Below, in pieces: positions 35,565-47,353 of a DNA stretch of 64,000 nucleotides (positions are counted from its first letter, which is position 1; each line of letters starts with the position of its first letter). Position numbers and translations under genes: made by a program. The DNA comes from Linnemannia hyalina (Eukaryota > Mortierellomycota > Mortierellomycetes > Mortierellales > Mortierellaceae): positions 558,001 through 622,000 of the forward strand of contig JAHRHY010000019.1 in assembly GCA_019671135.1 (NCBI GenBank), in the 5' to 3' direction. Under the pieces are notes generated by a model. It was not told the origin of the DNA and ran no database searches. It worked only from the letters and a program-made list of their open reading frames with translations.

Positions 35565-35934
35565 GTGTATGCTATTTGTGTCGTCAAGTTGATTGATTTG
35601 GTCGTGAAGTAGAGGTTGTATCCGCTGTTATATGTTGTCTCTTGCGCGTTGTTCTCCTGTAATGTGTTCTTCTCTTTGTGTATAAGAGCTAGAAGAGGGA
35701 GTTGTTACGAAGGAGGAGAGTGGAGTGTGTGGTGAAGAAGGAAGGACAAAAAGGACAAAAGACTAGGGAATGAATGCGAACCACCAGGCGCGAACCAAGG
35801 GGATCTTTTGCTGACTTTGGCGGTCACGACACACTCCAAGAGTCGACGGTGACGTCGCTGACCAAGGGGGAAACGAAAGATGTGAACAGCTTTCCTCTTC
35901 TTATCGAATCACTCCTCCACCGACATTCTCAACG
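35565..35934. promoter_or_regulatory. Divergent promoter region
   Basis: About 370 bp between the ATG of the Vps3844-type gene (minus) and the ATG of the 84-residue membrane protein (plus). Probably shared regulatory sequence. A tandem aggacaaaa duplication lies at about 35742-35760. No TATA box was recognised. Confidence 0.5.
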
Positions 35935-36189
35935 ATGCTTCAACAGCCACGGCGACTCGCAAGATCGGGCGTTAAGAGAGGCCCACTCCCACAGCCTCAT
36001 CCTGACCAGCGTGTCTTCAGGGCTCAGACACCACGACAGCAACGCTTCTGGCACGGGAAACTGCCAATCCTCCTCGGACTGGCCGTGCTGCTACTTGGAT
36101 ATCGGATCATGCGCGTTTATCAATACTACCAGGAAGCCAGGAGCCGGAAGAGTGCTGGCGCCGCCTCTATTAAGCAGGATCAACGATGA
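35935..36189 (+). CDS. Small single-pass membrane protein (84 aa)
   Basis: ATG at 35935 in good context (caacgatgc), TGA at 36189. The N-terminal 40 residues are very basic (about ten Arg/Lys, no acidic residue before Asp24), one hydrophobic helix spans about residues 44-61 (LPILLGLAVLLLGYRIM), and the C-terminus is short and polar. A basic N-terminus plus one helix is typical of small mitochondrial inner-membrane or assembly-factor proteins; that location is inferred. A longer overlapping frame from 35774 looks non-coding. No family is recognised. Confidence 0.55.
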   Translation: MLQQPRRLARSGVKRGPLPQPHPDQRVFRAQTPRQQRFWHGKLPILLGLAVLLLGYRIMRVYQYYQEARSRKSAGAASIKQDQR

Positions 36190-36503
36190 CAACATGTCTT
36201 TCTCATAAGAAACGTTACTGTTGTAGGTTGTATCGCGCCAACAGCCAGCCAGGACAGGGTCGCGAATTGCAGTCTGATCCTTCGGCAACATGATCAATTG
36301 ACGATCTTGCGCCAGGGGGACCAACACCAATCAAGGCAGACGGGCCATACTCACAGCAGACCGTGTGCTGTATACCTCTGCGACAAAGCGAGCAACTGCT
36401 ACCAGCAGCGCGTCAAGGATAGCAGCAACGATCAGCCAAACATGCAGCAATACCACAACGCGAAGAAATAAAAGTGTCGCCGACAGGTTTTACTAGTAGA
36501 ATA
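36190..36503. other. Intergenic between convergent genes
   Basis: About 310 bp between the stop of the small membrane protein and the stop of the HAUS3-like gene. Nothing beyond presumed 3' UTRs is seen. Confidence 0.5.
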
Positions 36504-38454
36504 TCATGGGCGGTGTGGGTTGCGGACGATCCGTTGAACATTATCCTTCAAGAGTGCGTGCTCTTCCTGGAGATGGCGTACTTGTTGAGAGAGATCATCC
36601 TTGAGGTCGTGGATCGTTCTCGGGACAAATTGGACCTGATTCGTGCTCGAGTGCTGTAGCAGGACCTGGTTGTTCAAACGATCCTTGGCGTTCACCAACT
36701 CCTGAAGATGTTCCTGCAGAGTGTGTCGCTCCTCATCCGCTTCCTTCCTTAGCTCCACATTGCGGTTCAGCAACTGAGTGATTTCGTCCGCATCGCGTTT
36801 CTGCATAGCAACTGGGTCAGCATCCAACTGGAAACCCCTTTGGCTTTGTCGCTGACGGTTATCCGCAACTCCATGCAGGCGGCTCGACTGAATCTGCAGA
36901 TCCTGACACTCTGAGACTGCGGCCCATAAAAGTTCCTTCTGTGACTGGATTGCGTCCTTCTCGCGCTCCAGAGTCTGCTCAACAACGACGCCAAGGCAGT
37001 AGTACTCCAATAACCGGTCGACAGTCTGGTTGAGTTCCTTCAATGCCTGATCGTGTTCCCGCATCGAATCTTCATGGACAGCTGTCAGAAACGGGAGCTC
37101 AATGTCACAGCGGGCGATCCGCTCACACAGGTCCACGAGCACACCGCGTCGAGCCATATCCTCATTCTCATTGGCCCCATCACCCTCGTCTCTATCCTGA
37201 CTTTGAGACACAAGTCCTGCAGACCTTGGTTGCTCAGGGTCCGACAAGAGCTGTTCCATCTCGTCCTTCAGTCTTGCAGTCTCTCGCTGAATAGATATCA
37301 GCTCAATCTCTTGTTGTCTTGACTTCTGGATCAATAGGTTCTTGGAACTCGCAATGGTGTAGAGTGAGTAGTCACCGGTCCTGTTCTCGTCATCCGCTGC
37401 CTCCTCCTCCTGTATTCTCTGACGTGCCTCAGTATCCAATGACTTCATGTAATGGAGCTCCTCTTCCAGACACTTGAGTTGGGCTACAGCTCGAATGTGG
37501 CTCATCTTGGTGGCTCGGTACGTTGAGCAGAGTCGGACGATCTCCTGATCATAGCCGGGGTTGCGTTTCAATAGTCGATCCAAGGAGTGTAATGGTGCAG
37601 AATTGACAGAAGATGATGTAGAAGCCCGCGGTAAAGCCAGAGAGTTGAGAATGTGGTTGTAAAGTAGCTCGCTCGTCTCAATGAACGCCTTGTCGAGCTG
37701 CTGGATGTAGTCAAGGTCTTCCTCACACTGGTAGAGAAAGTTGTTGGATGTACTAAGCCGAGTGCGGTCAGCGTCGCCTGATGTGTCCATATGTTGTTCT
37801 CCACCCTGCGCTTGACTTAGATACCCTACAGCGGCCTTTCGAGCAGTGGACTCCAGCTTGGCCGCCGTCGCGTCTAGTTTGATCGAGGTGTCATGAATGT
37901 CCATGTCGAGCAGCCTGTTCGTGTCTGTAGCCTGGCTCTCAAGGATCTTCATATCCTCCAGCTCCTTTTCCAGTGAAGCCAACGTGTTCCTATTTGTGCC
38001 ACATAATAGTACTTCTATCAGTCACTTCATTCACGCAGCTCGATCCACGCTACTGTAGTAAGCATAATATAGCCTGGTCAACTTACTGGAGCTGCCAGTG
38101 CTGTTGATCTAAGGATGCTAGGACCTGCTCGCCTTCTTCCTCGTCTAGCTCACGGTCAGCACAATCAAGACTGACGAAGGATCCTTCTGGGTTGTCGTAT
38201 CCAGGCCAGTTGGACTCTGCGGTGACATTGTTAAGCAACCAGTCTACAAACTGTGATGCAGGGGTTGAAGCAAACTCGGCTGATGCCAGATCTCCTGGCG
38301 TTGCTGTGGTGAACTGATCTGCGAGCTGGGCATAGATGGCTTCGGGTGAGATCTCGTGAGGGTAGTCGATGGATTCCAGGAGATGGATGAGTCGGTTTGT
38401 CTGTTCTGTGATGTGTTCCTGGAGAGCGACGGTTGCTTGCGTTGTTGTTGACAT
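36504..38454 (-). CDS. HAUS augmin-like complex subunit 3 homologue (probable)
   Basis: Two exons: 38454-38087 and 37989-36504, joined in phase (gtaagt donor, tag acceptor) to give 617 residues, close to the size of animal HAUS3 (about 600). The N-terminal 90 residues form a small globular part (LLESIDYP ... SQFVDWLLNNV) matching the HAUS3 layout, where a short helical domain with an F-x-W motif precedes coiled coils. The rest is nearly continuous coiled coil with a break around residues 375-400. Augmin recruits gamma-tubulin to existing microtubules and makes branched spindle arrays. It is present in animals, plants and some fungi but missing in yeasts. The assignment rests on layout and length, so a different long coiled-coil protein cannot be excluded. 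Divergent from BET1. Confidence 0.6.
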
Positions 38455-38647
38455 GGCGTAAAGGATCGTTTCACTGAGAAGTGCTATTTGGTGGCGGTCC
38501 TTTTCACAACTTTCTTATTTTTGGACTCACGGCAATTGGGCGCGTTGTCATTGGTCAATGGCAGTCTCATATTTGTGTGTGCTGACCAGCTGGTGTAAAC
38601 CGTTGTTGCTTTCGCTTCCTCATCCAACACTACCCTCTCAAGAAACC
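38455..38647. promoter_or_regulatory. Short divergent promoter (HAUS3-like / BET1)
   Basis: Fewer than 200 bp separate the minus-strand ATG at 38454 from the first plausible BET1 ATG at 38648, so the two genes probably share a bidirectional promoter. A tandem attggtcaatgg-like CCAAT motif (ccaat on the minus strand) lies near 38552-38560. Confidence 0.5.
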
Positions 38648-39474
38648 ATGTGGCAAGTCACCAGGAACACACCATCATCACTCACGCTCTCAACTATGCC
38701 TTGAAGTATAACCCTCAGGGACACTCAGGAGGCGACAACCGCTAACAAGAGCAGAAGCAAGAACAACAACGATGCACCCTCACTCTCTTTTGGTTCACCA
38801 TACTAAACCCCATCACCTTTTTGTGTCTTCATGTCCATTTCAATAGGAAGAACCAGAACCAGAACAGAGCCGACCTCTTCGGTTCGTCCTCCTCATCCAA
38901 TCAAAACAGCGCCTACAACCGGGAACAACAGACAGCACTTCTCTATGAGCAGCAGAACGACCTCAGGATGGAGGAACTCGCCTCGAAAGTGTCCGTTTTG
39001 AACAGAGTAACGTCGCCGATCAATTTTGAGTCTCATGGGGCTGTGTCTATTGGGGTCAAGGAAACCCAATTAAAAAACGGGAGACTGATACCCTTCTCGT
39101 TGGTTATTCACCGTAGATTACAATCGACATTCAGAACGAAGTGCACGGTCAGCATGCCATCCTGGATCAGAACGTACGTTGTCACCACAAGTTTCTATCA
39201 ACGTGTCAAAAACGAAGTCAGGACCAGAAGCTGTATAATGACTAGATGGTGTATATTGACCCCCTTTATTTCAATTTATCCCGCCTCCGTTTCTCCTCCT
39301 CATCATTAGTCCAACTCCTTCAGCGAATTTGGAGCCAGCTTTGCAACGACAGTGAAGAAGCTCAACGTCATGGTGTCGCAAAAGTTGGGCAAGAACATGT
39401 GCTGGATGGTCAGCGCAATCGTCATCTTGTTCTTTATCGTCTACTTTATCTTGACCAGGACGAACTCAACATGA
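38648..39474 (+). CDS. BET1: BET1-type v-SNARE (ER-Golgi)
   Basis: Exons recognised with confidence: 38851-39006, 39117-39173 and 39310-39474 (125 residues of coding sequence, phase 0 joins, donors gtaacg and gtacgt, acceptors tag). They encode a SNARE helix (LASKVSVLNR, IDIQNEVHGQHAILDQN, SNSFSEFGASFATTVKKL) and a C-terminal membrane anchor (MVSAIVILFFIVYFIL), the Bet1 layout. Bet1 is a Qc-SNARE in ER-to-Golgi vesicle fusion. The first exon is uncertain: ATGTGGCAA at 38648-38656 or a 21-nt exon at 38772-38792 would both join in phase if the acceptor is the aggaag at 38845-38850. The total would be 128-132 residues, within the family range. Confidence 0.8.
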
Positions 39475-41662
39475 GGACATGGGCGAAGTAGACAAGGGAG
39501 AGGCACATCAGCAAGGACTAAAGGATCGCTCAGTAGCACAAGGAACAGGAGCTGGAAAACTGACCCTGCATCCTCACCACCGCAGTCTCATCCATACCGC
39601 ATCACATACAACAACTACAGCCAATTACTACTCAATAGTCTCTATAGCAGATATCTTATGTACAACAATTAATATAGACAACGCGAATCTTCCCTTTTTG
39701 ACTATTGGAGACATCAACTGGACTAGGTTCATTTCTGCGCGGGGATACGGGCATACACCAGGACAAATTGAAGACATCCAACATATGACAAGATTCCAGC
39801 ATGTCGATGGTCAGTTTCCTGTTGTCGTTTTCGTTCACACCAGCAATTCTCTTCTTCTTGCCTGGTGGTTCATGTCACCCCAGAACTACGATGACAAATG
39901 GGTGCCTCTTTTCTTTGATACCGGAAAGTCGCTGCGCCGATGATGGACAACGGAGAATGTGGCGTTTCCGTCCCTTTGTGCTCATTTTAGGCCCTCTCCT
40001 TTACACCAAAGATAACTGGGCGGTGCTGTGCGTATTTCATTTTTGATCGGCGCTTTGGTCTTCCCGATTTCTTAGCTCATCACGTTTATTTGTATCTTCA
40101 CAAGACACCTCTGAACAATGGCTCAAGGCAGAAACTATCTGTCTATTATGTCTTCCTTCTTTTCAGCGCGCCCATTAAAACACTAGGTCACTCGTCGATG
40201 CGTCGAGATGAGACAGGGAGCGCATTGCCTCATTAATTCCGCTTCTGGAGATTCAAGTTTCAGTCCGAATGTTGCATTTGCCCCTCTTTTCAACGCTTGT
40301 TCGAGGATGGTTTGAGGTCACCTTGGGTCCCTCGGTTCATTCGTTTGGCCCTCGTCCAGAGCGATTGGATTTTATGCTCCGGTGGACCTTTTTGTCTTTT
40401 TAGCTGATGGTCTGAGGGTCATGGCTACACGAAAATATGAAGGGTCTCCGAGTCTCATTTGAGTGGCACATTAACCTTTGCAGTCTTTTGTGGAGATCTG
40501 CTCGTTGCATTGAACTACCATTTTCTCATGAGTACCCAACATGCCTCTGCAGTTTGTTTGTCGCGGGGATGGTTGTCTACAACCGTACATTGAATACTTT
40601 GGTAATTGTTCAGGAGGACGCGACCCTTTGCCAGCCCAGTCTTCTTTCGCATTCACTTAAAAACATGAGGCTCAGTTGATTTGATTAATTGATTATCCAT
40701 TACATTTGTCAGAGGCATTATGAAGGATATGGCGTACATAACTCGGCGTTCCTGTCTGGCTTTTCTGTCAATTGTTGTTCAGAACGATAGCACGACATCG
40801 TTCATAGGAGTATTTTTACTTTTGATAACGAGCGCTGTTCAAGAATAGGAGGAAGAGAAATGTCAATTCGTCGTTTGGGTTGACCTGGCTGAGTTCTAGA
40901 GTATCGGTAGACGTGGTATTCGATGTTATAGTCCATCAATTTGTTTGCTTGCTTTGTTGCTTTGGAGAATTGAGCCGCTCGTGCCTGAATGTTCATTTCA
41001 GTACTTGATACCCAGGGGGATAGTCTGATACCTCGGTGCGCGCATTCGTTTATTCTTTTGATCTTCGTTCAACGCGATCAGGATTGGAGTCTTTTTGGTT
41101 TTTTTTTTTTTGTTTTGTTGGATAGGTGGTGGATCAGTCATCCTCTCGACGCTTTCTCCTTTGTCTTTGTAACATGGAAATACAGAGGATCTGGTATGTT
41201 TGCTTCATTTTCTTTTTGCCTTATTGTTTTCATTTCTTTGTTGGGGCAGTGCGGCCATAGGTGAGTGTTGTGGTGCTGGGTTGGAGGGCGGTAGGACATG
41301 GATAAAATCTTCTGTCGAAACGCGCGGGTACTGGCTAGTTCGAAGGTGCAGTTCTCAGACTTTTTGATAGCGATCCCGTTTATGCATTCCGCCAGGTCGA
41401 CCCGGGTCTCCTAGAGTTGTCCTCTTTTTTTCCCCCTGTTATCGTATGCGTTACACGTGATTTACGCCCAAAATTGTCGACATTTATGTCGACAAAATCT
41501 TTTCCACCAATCTCTTCTTTTCTTTGCCCCTTCCTTACTTCATCGTCTTCGCCATCCTTTCCCCTTCTCTCCACTTTTATCTTTCACCTTCGCCGCCACT
41601 CCCACGCTCTCTTGCCTTCCTTACATCGCCTACCATCTCTCTCTTATCTTTCTTCACATCTG
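39475..41662. other. Gene-poor region, about 2.2 kb
   Basis: It lies between BET1 and the Crinkler-type gene. No coding or RNA gene is supported; frames are short and of mixed composition. The last 250 bp (41410-41660) are CT-rich and probably form the promoter/leader of the gene at 41663. Confidence 0.5.
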
Positions 41663-42658
41663 ATGCTTCAAGACACCACGACCAACGGTCACCTGAAGCT
41701 TTTCTGTCTTGTTGATGGAGAGTCCACATCAAACGCTTTTCCGCTTACCATCCCATCCTCCGAGACGGTCGGGGAGCTCAGAAAGCTCATCAAGGTTGAA
41801 AAGGCCCCCGAATTTGACGATATTGCTGCAGACAAGCTCACTCTTTGGAGTATTCTGATTCCCGACGACAGGAACAACGACGAACGGCCCATCCTGTTGG
41901 ACACGACCTCTGGGAAAACGAAACTCAAGGCAACCACCAAGCTCTCCAAAGTCTTTACCTCTGAGTTGCCCGACGACACAATTCACATTATCGTCCAGCG
42001 ACCCCCAGGTACATAATAATCATATTTACCACTGTGTTGTTACATACATTGGGTCGTCATCAGTAAATTAACACAACTTTATTTATTGAGTGTAGGTGCG
42101 GATCCTAATGCGCGTACATCCTTCAACTTCAGGGTAGAAGGCAACCATCCCACGACCAGAGCGGCGCCACAGGAATATGACATACAGTCACCCGGCGTTG
42201 GCTCCTCTTTATGGCCTGGCTCAGCGGAGTCACAAATTCGATCACCGCATTCCACTCCTCAGAACAATGGCAGCAGCAAGCATAATCCCATAGAGTCGAT
42301 CAGCAATCAAGGCAGCGAGGGACCTTCCATTGAGGTTGCGCATTTAGAAAGCGGTGATGATTCCCAAAACGATCATGAAGCCTTGAGGCTTTTGCTTCAA
42401 GCCGGCAACCAAGGAAACGTCGATGCTCAGCGTAAACTAGGATTCATATACAAACATGGCCAAGGAGTTCCGGAGGACTATACCAAAGCCCTAGAGTGGT
42501 TTCAAAGAGCAGGCGACCAAGGGGACTTTGATTCCCTGGTGGCACTAGCATTTATGAAGAAAAACGGTCAAGGTGGTTCAAAAAACTTTGGCAGGTTTCT
42601 CGAGTTTGGTGGAAAAGCTATTGGCCAAGTAGTTCTCAAAGGCCATCGCTTCTGGTAA
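41663..42658 (+). CDS. Crinkler (CRN) N-terminal domain fused to Sel1 repeats
   Basis: Two exons: 41663-42008 and 42096-42658 (302 aa), donor gtacat, acceptor tag, phase 1. Residues about 8-115 are the ubiquitin-like CRN header: LFCLVDGESTSNAFPL at the start, ADKLTLW in the middle and DDTIHIIVQRP at the end, as in fungal and oomycete Crinklers. Exon 2 begins with a Ser/Asn/Pro-rich linker and then has Sel1/TPR-like repeats (AGNQGNVDAQRKLG, GQGVPEDYTKALEW, QRAGDQGDFDSL) from about residue 210. CRN headers normally precede effector or nuclease-like C-termini; a Sel1 tail instead suggests a protein-interaction output. The last repeat appears to be cut by a frameshift: another frame from about 42620 continues a Sel1-like pattern. 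There is no classical signal peptide. Confidence 0.82.
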
Positions 42659-42840
42659 AGCCGACTTGTACATTGGTCGCATGGTACAACATGATCGGTC
42701 GACACTTAGGGTGCAGTCGACCGCGCCCAAGAATATAACCCACCCTACTTTGTAACTTGAATAACAACCCAACTAGAGGGGGATTTTTCCCGGTCACACA
42801 AGCTTTTGTTCCCGCTTTACAGAGCAATCCTTTCCCCCTT

Positions 42841-42909
42841 TGACATGCGGTCCTGTCCCCCTCTGACATGCGGTCCTGTCCCCCTCTGACATGCGGTCCT
42901 GTACCTCTC
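42841..42909. repeat. 23-bp tandem repeat, three copies
   Basis: Units starting tgacatgcggtcctgt at 42841, 42864 and 42887 are almost identical; the third ends in a divergent tail. They lie between the Crinkler-type gene and the decayed hAT element and may belong to the end region of that element. Confidence 0.9.
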
Positions 42910-43130
42910 TCAAAGAGGTCCAAACCCTCTCCCAAGAGTGGACATCCCACTCGAGATGTGGGCCATTCTCACTTTAATTTAAAAAAAAAAGCCTGTACCT
43001 GAATTCCTTTGTTCCCTTTCTTCTACTCCTCATCACTTTCTTTCTTTCTTCCTTTATTTCATTCTTTCTACCCCTCCCCCGTCCCCTCCCCTTTGCGCAC
43101 CTGTTAGAGTGTTCATAATAAACTTTTTAT

Positions 43131-46088
43131 TCAAACTGAGGAGCTTTGACAAATGGTTTTCTCCAAATAATGGAAAAAAATGATGTTACGAAAGCTGTCA
43201 TCTGAAATCAGCGATCGATGTGCTGAATATACTACTCCCGCTTTGCTGAAGAGTCGTTCCGATTCTGAGGAAGTCGTCTGAATGCTCAGGAATATTCGGG
43301 CCACGGCACATAGTCCGATAAAGTTGTGCAGCCCTTCCTTGGTTCGCCAAAACGCTAGCGGGTCCTTGAAATATTTCTTGTTAGAGTCGGCGTTTGTGGG
43401 ATTGAGAATCGATCTGTACGAGATCAGGCCACATAGAGCGCTCACGGCCCTGTCCTGAATGACAGCAAAATCGTCGGCTTGGCCTCTACGCTTGCTGGTT
43501 CCATGGTTGCTCCTTCCTTCTATTTCCTTGTAGGCATAATGTCGAATAAGCTCCATGTAGGCAAGAGTATCTGCCCTCAGTCTGTTCGTCGGCGGAGTCT
43601 TGGCATCCGTTTGTGGAAGTTGGAGAGGAAAATCGACTGGAAGGGTGAATGGACCCTCCACTGAAATGCGCAGACGGTATTTCAGTGGTAGCTTGAAGGG
43701 TAATCCAGCAATATCTGGACGGGAATTTTGGGCAAGGCCTAATGCGGGGTCGGCGAGGGAGGCTGCAGCTTCTTCTGCAGCTATCTGGGCGTCTCGTTCG
43801 GCAACTTGACGGGAGTTGTCAAGATCCCAGATAGTTGATGTAGCACAAGCAGGATTGAGGTACATGGCAAGCAGCATGCCGTCGGGAATATCATCCAGAG
43901 ACCAAGTATACTCAATGTGGGTTTTGAGCTTCTCGTACAGCAAAATCGCCGCCCCTGTCTTGAACTGTGCCGGGTTGGAAAGGACGCCATGAGCTTGGAT
44001 GCAAGCCTGCGAGATGGTTGAGTATCCTGAGCCTCCGATCCAGTGTGTGAAATTCGCCGCAGGGGTCAAGAGTTGGTCAGTCTCTTTCAACAGGTCCAGT
44101 TCGTCGTCCGTAGGTAGCAACTTCTCGATTGTCTTGAACTTGGCCCGCTCCTCCGCAGAGATTTTATCCAGTGGGAACAGCACCTCGAAAGTCGTTCTTA
44201 ACACAGGGCTGATGTCCAGGAACCTCGATATCATCGCCAGCTTTGAGTTCCAACGGGTTGCATTGGCGGAGACGAATGTAACCTCTCCCTGCTTGTATCT
44301 GAGAGACCGGAAGGAGGGCACAGAAGGTTGAGGATTGGCAATCGACTCGACATCATCAGAAGGCAGTTGGGCTTGAGCAGGAGCGCCGTCAGTTGGAGGG
44401 GCCTGAGGAAGATTGGCACACGGTCCAACGTTAGCGGGAAGCAGCTAGGCGAGTGCAGGAGCACCATCAGCAGGAGTGGGCGACACGGCGTCTAGGGTGG
44501 GTACTTGAGCGAGCAAAGAGACACCATCGGCCCGGCGGGCGGCGATGAGGTATTTGCCCCATTTGCCATTGAATACTTTCTTGGCAGCCGAATTGTTGAA
44601 GAACGAGACAATGGCAACACACCTGTTAGTGATTTCCACCAAAGGGTTTGACTCGCTCCAAGCCTTATTAATGCAGAGCTGCATCTTGTGAGCGGTGCAG
44701 GCGACCCAATACGCCCCAGTATTCTGCTCGCATTCTTGGAGACCCTTCATGATGTTCGCTCCCTGGTCATGCCCACAACCTTGCTCGTAAGAGACCACTC
44801 ATCCACGACTCGGTCTAACATATTAATATGTCAACGGCAGTTGTTAGTATAAGTTTGAGCTTTAAAAGGCGCATATTTGTCAATGAATATAAAAAGTACT
44901 GACTAATGACACTTGTGAGAACTAGGGCAGTTATCTTGGATTCCGTGAGGTGCTCCATGCCGATAACCACGGACGATATCCTGTATTCTCGTGTCATGTA
45001 GAGGAAAGTAACGCCGAGATACTTTTCTTGTTGGTCGAACATGTCCAGGCGTCCGTCGTGATCGACCCTCCGTCGATATTAGCGAGCAAGTAATTAACGG
45101 TTTGGCGTTTTTTTTTCGAGGACTTTGAGGCGAAGGCGGTTCTGTAGAATGTCGTGGGCGGGTAGTCGGAACTGCGGATTCAGAATTCTGCAGAACTCTT
45201 TCAAGTTTGCTGATATCGCGACATGGAAAGGCAAGCCGTCCATCGAAATGAGTTTCATCAATTGGTGCTCGGCGCTCTGCTGTTGTGTCTCGCTCCATTC
45301 AAACGCAGTGCCGGTGTTGGTGTTAAGGATGTGTGCAGTTTTGGACCTCTTTGACTTTGATGGTGTCGGTGGTAAGGCGTCCTGTTTCAGATTCTCGAGA
45401 ATAAGCGAAGCCCGCTGCTGTCGTTCCTGGAAATATTCGATGTCGGCCAAGATGGCAGGATGTTTACGCATCAGATGCTTACGACGCCCGCTGGCAGTAC
45501 GTTGCCCGTTGTTGCAAACTGTGGTTGCGCTATCGACCTCTTTCAAGATTTTGCAATAATATTTGTCCGATCCCTTCTCAAAGCAGAATAATGCCGAAGA
45601 GTTTGAGCGAAGGGGGTTTTCAGCGTCGTTGTCGATGGGTTCTGTGTCTTCGGCGCTCAACGGATCAGGGTCGGTACATTCGATGTCGGCGTTGGTGGGA
45701 ATCCTCTTGGTGTCGATGAGTAGGGTGTCGCTGTCGGTAGATCCAGATGGGCCAAAAAGGATTTTTCGGATGGGAACCAACTTCAAAGCTTGGAGCGCGG
45801 TGGGCCAGACTTTTGCACACCGCAGCGGAAGGAAGCCTGCCCAAGGGAGTGATAATATATAGCCGACGAAACTTCAGGCTGGCCTTGATCTCGTGGCGCT
45901 GCATTATATCCAGACAATTTTCGATCTGGTCGATCGTCAAGTCCGTCCCCGTTGACGAGCTCGTCGCCAAGTAGTCGGTTGATCTTGTTGTTCATCTCGT
46001 TCACTACTAAAGCGGGGCTAGATAAGTCTGAGGCAGACAGCGCACAATCCTGCCCCGACGGAACAGAGACTGAGCTACGGCTGACCAT
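43131..46088 (-). pseudogene. Decayed hAT-family DNA transposase
   Basis: Minus-strand hAT transposase readable in pieces. From the 5' side: a BED-type zinc finger at about 45590-45450 (YYCKIL ... CNNGQR ... KHLMRKHP), the GGSITTDAW catalytic-core region near 45070, the continuing core to about 44570, and the C-terminal hATC dimerisation block (SESERLFSKAG) near 43200-43290. Visible lesions: an in-frame TAG at 44447-44445; frame breaks in a 9-A run at 45116-45108, near 45030-45022 and near 44775; and further shifts near 45960 and 45830. One plausible true intron lies at 44903-44815 (gtcagt ... tag). It cannot make an intact transposase. Homopolymer-linked shifts could partly be assembly errors. 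Terminal inverted repeats and the target duplication were not located. Confidence 0.82.
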
Positions 46089-47130
46089 ATCTGACAGGGT
46101 GGCGGAGGCTGTTGGTGGGGTAATGGAGTTGAATGTTGGAGTCCGTGATGAAGAGGTGTAGTTGAATGTGCGAAACGGACGGAGTTAGGACTATGCGAGA
46201 CGCGTGGGTGGCGGCCGAAAAGGTGGTCTCGGGCTGTATGGCTTGGAAACGGATATCCATAAGAATCGACTGAAGATATGTGGTGAATGTTTTGTCCGGG
46301 GGCCGTCTGGTAGGGCGCGTCGACTATAGGACCGTAGGAAGAGGAGGAAGAGGAGGAGGGGGAGCCTGAAAAGGCGCGCTCTGAGGAGGGCTGGTAGACT
46401 GACCGGGCGGGCGAGGACTGTACATAGGCGTGCTGGTTAGCAGAAGAGGCGGAACCATAGGAGGTGTGGTAGGCAGAATGGGCAGGCATATAGGAGGAGT
46501 GGTTGGCAGACGGGGCAGGACCATACGCGGGCTGGTAAGCAGAGGCGGGACCATAAGGGACTGGTTGGTAGAAAGAGCAGCAGAAGAGGTGGCAAAAGCA
46601 TAGTCCGCGAGATCGGTTTGCGACTTCGACCGACTGAGCTTGCTAGGGAACCCTCGATTAGGTTATCAATATTCCGGCGAAGATGGCTTATTATAGCTGG
46701 GGGTGTCCTCGCTGAAACCGAAGCTTTGGTAGAAGTGTGAGTGGGTTACCAGGGAGCCGGTAGGGATTGTACTCTGGCACTGTTGGACGGATAAATTCTG
46801 CCCTAGCGGTAGTTGACTCTGTTGCGTCAAACGAAGCCCGCGTTGCTGTCGATCGCTTTCCATTCGATCTTGCAGACTGCAAATAAAAGTTACCATATAC
46901 GTTAGCATGAAGTATTACGATACACAACTTGAATGTCACGCAATCAACAAACGGGAACACCTACGGGAGTACTTGGCCCAAGTTCATCGTCGTCGACCAG
47001 AAAAGGCGACTCCGTGTCTCCATGACCATCGAATCCGCGGCTGCTGTAGTACACCACTTTCTCGGGCTCAAAGTCTGATTCACTGTCGTTTGGCGCGTCG
47101 TAGGAATCGTCTAACTCGTTCGAAAATTGC
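46089..47130 (-). pseudogene. Low-complexity exon-like segments upstream of the hAT gene
   Basis: Minus-strand open pieces: an acidic piece at about 47120-46960 (ending before gtgttccc); a Gln/Ser piece beginning after a good acceptor (tttatttgcag) at about 46882; and a Tyr/Pro/Ser-rich piece at about 46640-46100 with repeated YGPA and QPAYGPA motifs. They lie in line with the transposase and could be its disordered N-terminal exons or the remains of a separate gene. Frames cannot be joined cleanly. Confidence 0.3.
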
Positions 47131-47276
47131 CATTGCTGGGAGGAGGAGGAGGTAGCGAGGGATGGAACAAGGACTTTGAAAAGAAGACGAAAGAAAAACA
47201 GTGGCTGGGAACGAAATAGGCACGCAATGGGAAAGGACGATGTTGGAAAGGGAGGGAAGGGGATGGGAGAGGGATA

Positions 47277-47308
47277 AAAAGAAAGAAAGAAAGAAAGAAA
47301 GAAAGAAA
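47277..47308. repeat. (GAAA)n microsatellite
   Basis: About eight tandem gaaa units just downstream of the stop of the next gene (minus strand). Confidence 0.9.
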
Positions 47309-47353
47309 TATATAATACAGAGGATATGTTATACAATGGGATAGGTTACAAGG

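Noticed and set aside
35774..36208. 144-codon plus-strand frame overlapping the small membrane protein
   Set aside because: The alternative 84-codon frame has a better start context and a coherent basic head plus membrane helix; the longer frame lacks structure.
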